Source of the DNA: Erinaceus europaeus
Taxonomy: Eukaryota > Chordata > Mammalia > Eulipotyphla > Erinaceidae
DNA: 64,000 bases
Assembly: GCF_950295315.1 (NCBI RefSeq)
Contig: NC_080175.1
Location: forward strand, 63,282,487-63,346,486
Reading direction: 5' to 3'
Below are positions 55,870-64,000 of this stretch, piece after piece. The notes beneath the pieces were generated by a model. It did no database searches and had not been told where the DNA came from. It worked only from the letters and a program-made list of their open reading frames with translations. Positions within the stretch are counted from its first letter, which is position 1; each line of letters begins with the position of its first letter. Position numbers and translations under genes: made by a program.

Positions 55870-56803
55870 CCTTAGATACAATTTATAAGCAGCATACTTT
55901 ACCACTGCCAAATAGTGTTGAAACATGACATTATAAGAACATCAAATTAAAAGACTCTGTGAAGAGAGGTGACCCATGGGAGTGTAAAAAGTGTCATGAA
56001 GTATTGATGTGCCCATATGCCAACAACAATATTATAAACCACTACCTCCTCAAAAAATGGGAAAAAGAAAACTAGAAAGAACAGAAGAAAGTGAAGTTAA
56101 GCAGTTCAGAGGTATTGAAATGAAGAAGGAGGGTAAATATAAGAAGGAGAGGAGAAAAAGAGAGAAAAAAGCACAAAAATTTCTGTACTTCAATAAGTTG
56201 ATGCAGGTTTAAAACTTTAGTATTATTTAAATAGATTTGCAGTCATTGAAATACAAATATCAACTCAACTTGACAGATATCTGAGCACATCATCTAAAGA
56301 GTTAATATAATATTTTTTTCTTTTTTGTCATGAAAATAAGCTTGTTAATGCCCCCCTTTTCTTAACACCAAGGTCTACATGTCTTGAATAAAATTCACAA
56401 ATACAATAATCACTTGCACTTCATAGTAACAAAAGAATCATAGCTAGAACTAACCTTTCCAAACTTGATGAGTACAGTAAATACCAATCAAGCACTTTGT
56501 AAAACAAAGAAAGAAAATAGGACTTTCTAAGATAGAGTGCAAACTCCCTCTCCCTGCCCCCAGTATGTCTGCTTTAATTATCTGAACTTTGGGGGGGGAA
56601 CCTACAGGTTTTTTGTTGGCTTGTTTGTTTGTTTGTTTGTTTTACAAACACAGGAAGAAAGAGACCACACACAGAAACCCGGCTTACTTCAATTCAGTGA
56701 AGGTCCAGCTCAAACATGGACACAAACATGATAAACCAACACACTACCCAAATGAGCTACTTCACTGATGTATAGTTCTTATTATACAACATTGACAGTT
56801 CCT
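55870..56803. other. AT-rich flank of L1-E
   Basis: A (GTTT)n patch at 56622-56641. The Lys-rich 67-codon frame at 56009-56212 has no recognisable domain. A possible very old L1 end at 55960-56060 is too weak to call. Confidence 0.4.
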
Positions 56804-58149
56804 GATTTCTAATTTTTTTTTATTTAAGAAAGATTAACAAAACCATAGGGTAGGAGGGGTACAACTCCAAACAATTCCCACCACCCAATCTCCATATCTC
56901 ACCCCCTCCCCTGATAGCTTTCCCATTCTCTATCCCTCTGGGAGCATGGACCCAGGGTCATTGTGGGTTGCAGAAGGTAGAAGGTCTGGATTCTGTAATT
57001 GCTTCCCCGCTGAACATGGGAGTTGACTGGTCGGTCCATACTCCCAGTCTGCCTCTCTCTTTCCCTAGTAGGGTGTGTCTGGGGAAGCTGAGCTCCAGGA
57101 CATATTGGTGGGGTCTTCAATAGAGGGAAGCCTGGCCAGCATCCTGATGGCATCTGGAACCTGGTGACTGAAAAGAGAGTTAACATATGAAGCCAAACAA
57201 ATTGTTGAGCAATCATGGACCCAAAGCTTGGAATAGTGGAGAGGAAGTGTTAGGGGGGTACTCACTGCAAACTCTAGTGTACTTCTGCTTTCAGGTATAT
57301 ATTTAGCAGTAGTTTATGGATACGTGTGAACATATGCTCTCTCTCACAGAAACTGGTGTATATCTAGGTTTTGGGACTTTGTTAGAAAGTGAACCACCTG
57401 AGATGAAATTAGAGTATACTATGAAAGGAAAGGTCTCACTGGAGTAATGAAGCTGAAGGGTTGTCATTCCACATGTGAAGTCTCTGGACACAGTCTGAAG
57501 TGAAGCATGTTGAGGTGGCAATCATTGCGTTGGTTAGGTTGTGGTTGGCAGATGCAATATTATTTGATATGGATTGGGAGAGGCATACGGGAGAGTGGGC
57601 CCTATCCAAGGGTTCTAGGACTGGGGGAAGTAGGGGCTCTACAGTGGAGATGTGAGGTTCCTGCTGTCTCAGGGTTCAAAAAAACAATCGATAGTTAATG
57701 TCATCATCATATTATTTGGTAATTGGGTTAACTTTGAAAAGTCCTTTTGTTATGGTTTGTTGTACAGTACCCAGTATCTTGTATATAGCTGTGCTATTGG
57801 ATGCTTCTGATCTACTTGGTCTAGGCTTTTGAGAGAGTCTGCATATCAAATACACAGCCTATATATTAAAAAGATTCAGTTTGTGTTTTGAAAAACTTTG
57901 AGACATACAATTGACTTTCCCCCTCTCAAATTAATTAACTAGTGATTTATAAAGTCTACATTTTGCTAGGAGGGTACATAAACACCATTCCCACCAACTA
58001 AAGACTGTGACCCATCCCTCCCACCCACTCCCACCCCACACTGGCCCAGGAAGCTGCATGCCTACCCCTCACCACAGGGCTTTTACTTTGGTGCCCTACT
58101 TACAATTTGATCAGGTCCTGCTTTTAGTTTCCCTTTCAGATCTTCTTAC

Positions 58150-58853
58150 TCAACTTCTGGTGATGAGTGGGATCATCCCATACTCATCTTTATCTTTCTG
58201 ACTTAGTTCACTTAACGTAATTCCTTCTAGCTCTGTCCAAGATGGGTCAGAAAAGGTGGGTTCATTGTTCTTGATAGCTGCATAGTATTCCATTGTGTAT
58301 ATATATCACAGCTTTCTCAGCCACTCATCTGTTGTTGGGCACCTTGGTTGCTTCCAGGTTTTAGCTATTATGAATTGTGCTGCTATGAACATAGGAGTAC
58401 ACACCTCTTTTTGGATGGGTGTTATGGAGTCCTTGGGGTATAACCCCAGGAGAGGAATTACTGGTTCATATGGATGGTCCATGTCTAGCCTTCTAAGAGT
58501 TTTCCAGACTGCTCTCCACAGAGGCTGTACCAATTTACATTCCCACCAGCAATGTAAAAGGGTTCCTCTGTCCCCACAACCTCTCCAGCATTTGTTGCTG
58601 CTGTCCTTTTTGATGTATGCCATTCTTACAGGAGTGAGGTGGTATCTTAGTGTTGTCTTAATTTGCATTTCTTTGACAATCAGTGACCTAGAGCAGTTTT
58701 TCATATGTTTGTTAGCCTTTTGGATCTCCACTGAGGTGAATGTTTTGTTCATATCCTCTTCCCATTTTTGGATGGGGTCATTTGCTTTTTTGGCACTAAG
58801 TTTGCTGAGCTCTTTATATATTTTGGTGATTAGTTTCTTGTCTGATGTATGCC
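58150..58853 (-). pseudogene. ORF2: L1-E ORF2 C-terminal part
   Basis: Minus-strand half of the inverted element: [51 protein letters not shown], open from 58860 down to 58306, where a TGG-to-TGA change stops it. The normal ORF2 stop is at 58150. The inverted remainder is at 58854-59965. Confidence 0.92.
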
Positions 58854-59965
58854 ATAGCAATCAGGCAAGAGAAAGAAATCAAAGGAATACAGATTGGAAG
58901 GGAAGAAGTCAAGCTCTCACTATTTGCAGATGATATGACAGTATATATAGAAAAACCTAAAGAATCCAGCAGAAAATTACTGGAAGTTATTAGGCAATAT
59001 AGCAAGGTATCAGGCTACAAAATCAATGTACAAAAGTCAGTGGCATTTCTTTAAGCAAACACTAAATCTGAAGAAGACATCCAGAAATCACTCCCATTTA
59101 CTGTTTCAGCAAAATCTATCAAATACCTAGGACTAAAGTTGACCAAAGAAGTGAAAGACTTGTATACTGAAATATATGAGTCACTACTCAAGGAAATAGA
59201 AACTGAGACCAAGAAATGGAAAGATATCCCATGCTCATGGATTGGAAGAATAAATATCATCAAAATGAATATTCTCCCCAGAGCCATATACAAATTTAAT
59301 GCAATATCCATCAAAGTTCCACCAAGCTTCTTTAAGAGAATAGAACAAACAAACACTACAATCATTTATCTGGAACCTGTAAACACCTAGAATTGCCAAA
59401 ACCATCTTGAGGAAAAGAAAGAGAAATGGAGGCATCACACTCCCAGACCTTAGACTATATTATAAAGCCATCATCATCCAAACACCATGGTACTGGAACA
59501 AAAAGAGGCACACAGACCAGTGGAATAGAACTGAAAGCCCAGAAATAAATCCCCACACCTATGGACATCTAATCTTTGATAAGTGGGCCCAAAGGATTAA
59601 ATGGAAAAAGGAGGCTCTCTTCAATAAATGGTGCTGGGAAAACTGGGTTGTAACATGCAGAAGAAAGAAATTGAACCATGTATCTCATCAGAAACAAAAA
59701 TCAACTCCAAATGGATCAAAGACCTAGATGTCAGACCAGAAACAATCAAATACTTAGAGGAAAACATTGGTACAACACTTTCCGACCTACACCTCAAGGA
59801 CATCTTTGATGAATCAAACCCAATTGCAAAGAAGACTAAAGCAGAAACATACCAATGGGACTATATCAAATTGAAAAGCTTCTGCACATCGAAAGAAACT
59901 ATTAAACAAACAAAGAGACCTCTCACAGAATGGGAGAAGATCTTCACATGCCATACATCAGACAA
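58854..59965 (+). pseudogene. ORF2: L1-E ORF2 inverted middle part
   Basis: Plus-strand segment from [19 protein letters not shown] through [15 protein letters not shown] (canonical FADD), [30 protein letters not shown], to ITFKQTKRPLTEW-like sequence and HTSDK. It is broken by a stop after VAFL (59054) and by frameshifts near 59130, 59360 and 59650. Confidence 0.92.
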
Positions 59966-59980
59966 GATTTCTAATTTTTT

Positions 59981-60423
59981 AATAACTTCGTAGTCTACTC
60001 TAAAAGACTCGAAGATTAATTCATCTATTCTATTTGTCTGGACATTTTACTGTATACTTTCATAAGACTGATTACTTTTCATTCTTAGGAACTCTAATTA
60101 AGGGATGTTGTTTATCATAGATGAAATGATTTTCCTGTTTTTATGATTTGTTTTAAAGAGAAAATATACATGGATTTTTATTTTATTATTTTCTATTTTA
60201 TTTTTTAAATAAAATCACTAAATCTAATCACTAATTTTATTAATGATTTTGTAATGGTTTGCACGATCATACAATTGCAGTTATCGTCAGTGGAATACAC
60301 ACTGAATCCACCAAAATTTTGTGCCTAATTCCCCAGTGTGGCCCTTGACCTTCCCCCTCTCAAAGAAAGAAATAACCACTATATATTTTTTAATTTGATT
60401 CATATATTTCTCTATCAGTTTTC
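59981..60423. other. AT-rich sequence
   Basis: Nothing recognised. Confidence 0.4.
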
Positions 60424-61215
60424 TTTTTTTAAAAAAAATTGTTTATAAAAATTAAACACTGACAGAAAACATAGGATAAGAAGGGTACAACTCCATACAA
60501 TTCCCATCACCAGAACTCCATATCCCATCCCCTCCCCTGATAGCTTTCCTATTTTTTTGCCTTCTGGGAGTGTGCACCCAGAGTCATTATGGGGTGCAGA
60601 AGGTGGAACGTCCAGCTTCTGTAATTGCCTCCCTGCTGAACATGGACATTGACAGGTAGATCCATACTCCCAGTCTGCCTCTCTCTTTCCCTAGTGGGGT
60701 AGGGTCTGGGGAGGGATTTTAGGACACATTGGTGGGGTTGTCTGTCTAGGGAAGTCCAGTTGGTATCATGGTAGCATCTGGAACCAGGTGGCTAGACAAA
60801 GAGTTAATATATAAAGCCAAACAAATTGTTGACTAATCATGAACCTAAAGGCTGGAATAGTGCAGATGAAGAGTTGGAGGGTGGTGATCTCTGTTTCTTA
60901 GATAATTAGTAGTCCTATTTTAGATCCCATGATTATACTACTTTTTTTTTTTTTTCTGAGCCGGACATCTGATATGCAAGTGGATCCAAGTTATTGTCTG
61001 GGGAGATGATGTCATGGGTGTAAAAAGAACCAGAAAGATGGATAAGGGAAGAGAGTAGCTCCCAAATATGGTAAATGTGTATAAATATTATTGACACTTT
61101 TGATTGGATCTTATCTGGGGCCCATATTCAGCTTAGAGCCTATGTGACCTCTGCATTCCCTGTAGATCTGAGCTCACATTCCAAATCATATGTGTGATTT
61201 TTGATAGTGTGCTTC
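60424..61215 (-). mobile_element. Older L1 3' UTR fragment
   Basis: Antisense UTR: AACATAGGATAAGAAGGGTAC, CTTCTGGGAGTGTGCACCC, GCTGAACATGGACATTGAC, CATCTGGAACCAGGTGGC, then from about 60900 the older upstream type (CCTATTTTAGATCCCATG, GGGGCCCATATTCAGC), in the order seen at 10.8-11.5 kb. T-run at 60941-60956. Confidence 0.82.
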
Positions 61216-62607
61216 CAGTGATTGTATAATTTAAAATACTCTATTTATTTTTTCTTTAAATATGCTGTTAAGAGACCCTTCATAGTTTTGCAGTGAATAT
61301 CATATACTACAAATAAACTATCCTTAAAGTTGAGGTTTTGTAGGAGAAAGACATTTTTCCATTCTAGTTCTGAGAGATTGCCTCTTGGTTGCCACAATGA
61401 AGAATGTGTGATGTAGTAAAGTGTGTAATTTTGGTGTACATATTAAAACAAAAAAAATACATGATCATTTTCAACTGTAAACTCATAAAATAGCTTATTT
61501 TATTGTTAAACATAATACTGCACAGATCTTGCTTCTGATGGTATTGGGAATTGAACATGGAAATTGACTCTCAGGCATGAAATTCTTTTGCATAACCTTT
61601 TATATTATTTTCTTATTATTGATTTGGAGTCAATAATAACTAAATTATTTTGAAATTTTATTTTTACTTCTATAATCCTAGAAAATTATATTATTCTGTG
61701 AATGAAATGTATCAAACATATTTGGATATTTGAAGAGATAATGCATATTGCTTTTTCAGCTGTAATGTGACATTTGGTGCTAAATTTATTATACAAAATT
61801 CACATCTTTGAATGTAGAACACCTTCATTTCATAACATAAATTTATAACAAAATGAAAATTTCATCCAAATTTTAGAAAATTGTATGCTAGAGCATTGCA
61901 GTACTGTAAATAATAAATATTAATATATTAATAAATAAAGGTCCAATCTTCTATGAGTCTCTTTAGCTTTTAACTACTGAATTTTTGTCTGTTTCTGATC
62001 TTTTCATGGTGTCATATTCTAGAGATCCTCCTGTCCTTGACAGCTTCTCAGACTTGTTTATGAATACCTTGCACATTTTGAAGAGTAGTTATTTTCCAAA
62101 TCAATTATTTTATAAAATCATCTTCAGTTGGAAATAATCTTATGGTTTCTCATAATTAGTCTGAGGTTATATAAATTTAATAGAATGACAAAAATGACAG
62201 AGGTTAAATGTCATTGTCAAAATATCACGTCAAGCACACATCTTATCCACACAGTTATTCATAATTGATATTATAATTGGCCACTTAACATTACCACATA
62301 ACTGGGGTAATGTTAGTCAGGTGAGGCATGTTCACTTAACCAGTTCAGCCACCACCTGGGCCCCTTGATTTATTATTTTAAATAGTAACTGGAGCACTAG
62401 TATCTAACTCAGTCTCATATATTATAAAATGATCAACGTGAAAACATCTAAAAATGTAAACACTACATATGAAGAGTATGATGTTTGTCAGTGAAATGGG
62501 AAGAAAGACATTTGGCTCACAAGGTTTTATTAGACAGGAAACAAAAGTAATACTAAAATGTGTATGACCTTTAGATTACTAATAAGGTTTCTATGAAATA
62601 CATTATG
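61216..62607. other. AT-rich region with a faint SINE trace
   Basis: At 61505-61605 GGTATTGGGAATTGAACATGG and CTTTTGCATAACCTTTTATATT recall an antisense type III SINE. Otherwise nothing recognised. Confidence 0.4.
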
Positions 62608-62819
62608 TGGGGGCAAGGTAGTGGTGCACTTGGCTCAGTGTGCACATTACAGTGCACAAGGACCTGTGTTTAAGCCTGTGGTTCCTACCAGTAAGGGGGG
62701 GAAGCTTCATGAGTGGTGAAGAAGTACTGCAGGTGGCACTCTGTCACTTTCTCTATTTCCCCATCTTCTTTCAACTTCTCTCTGTCTCTATGCAAAAATT
62801 AACAAATAAAAACTATATT
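62608..62819 (+). mobile_element. tRNA-derived SINE (type II)
   Basis: GGGGGCAAGGTAGTGGTGCAC head, CTGTGTTTAAGCCTGTGG, GGGGGGAAGCTTCATGAG, GTGGTGAAGAAG, C/T-rich segment, AACAAATAAAAACTATATT tail. The next L1 fragment entered right behind its tail. Confidence 0.85.
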
Positions 62820-63770
62820 AAGAATAAGAAAGTTCTTAAACAATGTGATGATAACATTAACTATCGATTGTCTTTTGGAACCCTAAAACAGCAGGAACCT
62901 CACCTCTCCACTATAGAGCCTCTACTTCCCCCAGTCCTGGAACCATTGGATAGGGCCCACTTTCCTGCATGCCTCTCTCAATCCATATCAAATAATATTG
63001 CATCTGCCAATCACAACCTAACCAACACAACGATTGCCACCTCAACATGCTTCACTTCAGACTGTGTCCAGAGACTTCACGTGTGGAATGACAACCCTTC
63101 AGCTGCATTACTCGGGTGAGATCTTACCTTTCATAGTATACTCTAATTCCATCTCAGGTGGTTCACTTTCTAACAAAGTCCCAAAACCTAGATATACACC
63201 AGTTTCTGTGAGAGAGAGCATATGTTCACACGTATCCGTAAACTACTGCAAAATATATACCTGAAAGCAGAAGTACACTAGAGTTTGCAGTGAGTACCCC
63301 CCTAACACTTCCTCTCCACTATTCCAAGCTTTGGGTCCATGATTGCTCAACAATTTGTTTGGCTTCATATGTTAACTCTCTTTTCAGTCACCAGGTTCCC
63401 GATGTCATCAGGATGCTGGCCAGGCTTCCCTAGACTGAAGACCCCACCAATGTGTCCTGGAGCTCTGCTTCCCCAGAGACACACCCTACTAGGGAAAGAG
63501 AGAGGCAGACTGAGAGTATAAACCAACCAGTCAACGCCCATGTTCAGCGGGGAAGCAATTACAGAAGCCAGACCTTCTACTTTCTGCAACCTACAATGAC
63601 CCTGGGTCCATGCTCCCAGAAGGATAGAGAATGGGAAAGCTATCAGGGGATGGGGTGGGATATGGAGATTGGGTGGTGGGAATTGTGTGGAATTGTACCC
63701 ATCCTACCCTATGCTTTTGTTAATTAATCCTTTCTTAAACAAAAAAGAAAAAAAAAAGAATAAGAAAGTT
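62820..63770 (+). mobile_element. 5'-truncated L1 3' UTR fragment with perfect 15-bp duplications
   Basis: Body 62835-63755, poly(A)-rich end. AAGAATAAGAAAGTT flanks it at 62820-62834 and 63756-63770. It contains only the 3' UTR tail, beginning near AACAATGTGATGATAAC, the same point at which the fragment at 32820 begins. Young: near-identical to the L1-E UTR. Confidence 0.93.
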
Positions 63771-63865
63771 ATCAGGGGAGGGGATGGGATAGAGTTCTGG
63801 TGGTGGCAGTTGTGTGAAGTTGTAACCCTCTTATCCTATGGTTTAGACAATGTTTCTTTTTTTAA
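63771..63865 (+). mobile_element. Remnant of an older L1 3' end
   Basis: ATCAGGGGAGGGGATGGG, GTTCTGGTGGTGGCAG, TGTAACCCTCTTATCC and GACAATGTTTCTTTTTTTAAAAAA are the last 95 bp of an older L1 UTR, into which the preceding young fragment was inserted. Confidence 0.7.
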
Positions 63866-64000
63866 AAAATAATTATTTATTTTCCCTTTTTGTTGGCCTT
63901 GTTGCTTTACACTGTTGTTGTAGTTATTGTTGTTGTTGTTGATGATGATGATGTCGTCATTGTTAGATAGGACAGAGGGAAATGGAGAGAGGAGGGGAAG
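63866..64000 (-). mobile_element. tRNA-derived SINE (type I), cut by window end
   Basis: Antisense tail and body: TTATTTATTTTCCC, GTTGTTGTAGTTATTGTTG, a short GAT/GTT triplet expansion, ATAGGACAGAGGGAAATGG, AGAGGAGGGGAAG. The tRNA head lies outside the window. Confidence 0.88.

Larger units (their letters stand above)
56804..59980 (-). mobile_element. L1-E: twin-primed (5'-inverted) LINE-1 with perfect 15-bp duplications
   Basis: Flanks GATTTCTAATTTTTT at 56804-56818 and 59966-59980. From 56819 to about 58853 runs a minus-strand L1 (poly(A), 3' UTR of 1.33 kb, ORF2 C-terminus); at about 58853 orientation flips and ORF2 RT-to-connection sequence runs on the plus strand to 59965. The two halves overlap by about 15 bases of L1 sequence (CATACATCAGACAAG at the outer end and again in the minus half), so both cDNAs started from the same stretch. 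The right target reads TTTTTT/AATAAC, giving a bottom-strand ATT/AAAAAA nick as expected for L1 endonuclease. Confidence 0.95.

Noticed and set aside
56009..56212. Lys-rich 67-codon frame
   Set aside because: Arises from a purine-rich stretch (AAGAAG and GAGAAA repeats); no sign of a processed gene.

Overview
This window is nuclear DNA from a placental mammal, and almost all of its interpretable content is transposable elements. I found no host protein-coding gene, no conserved exon pattern and no intact structural RNA gene. The long open reading frames all belong to LINE-1 (L1) retrotransposons: ORF1p with a coiled coil and RNA-binding domain, and ORF2p with AP endonuclease, reverse transcriptase and a Cys-rich C-terminus. 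The many tRNA-derived SINEs, with a distinctive antisense body running from CCTGCAGACCTGCTTCAC to the G-rich GGGGAGCCGGGGGC block, match what I remember of hedgehog (Erinaceus/Erinaceidae) DNA. That species call is recollection, not a search result.

Layout. 1-4838 is a minus-strand L1 (L1-A), cut by the left window edge, with an intact 304-aa ORF1 and a two-monomer 5' UTR. 4839-9480 is AT-rich non-repetitive sequence with a few SINEs; one of these contains what looks like a retrotransposed 5' half of tRNA-Arg(UCU). 9483-14277 holds old plus-strand L1 3' ends, one solo LTR and SINEs. 14278-23450 is a three-generation nest: a 5'-truncated L1 3' UTR, split by an 8-kb full-length L1 (L1-B) that probably carries a 3' transduction, itself hit in ORF1 by a SINE. 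23451-27843 is ancient L1 and SINE debris. 27844-35174 is a complex L1 composite: a 5'-inverted L1-C followed in opposite orientation by an endonuclease segment, a 3' UTR with poly(A), and an isolated 5' UTR. 35175-56803 is mostly AT-rich sequence with a long inverted repeat (35.93-36.70 kb), a probable and a possible solo LTR, old L1 ends and many SINEs. 56804-59980 is a twin-primed, inverted L1 (L1-E) with a perfect 15-bp target-site duplication. 59981-64000 contains more L1 3' ends, including a second target-site-flanked 3' UTR fragment.

The parts cooperate only in the retrotransposition sense: L1 proteins presumably supplied the machinery that inserted the L1 copies, the SINEs and the tRNA fragment, and several insertions retain target-site duplications and A-rich tails. 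Points of special interest are a shared Asp-to-Asn change in the reverse transcriptase FADD box of L1-A and L1-B, tandem 5' UTR monomers each carrying a YY1-like site, an antisense ORF in that 5' UTR, a very long (about 1.3 kb) composite 3' UTR with a recurring reading frame, and the complex 27.8-35.2 kb insertion.
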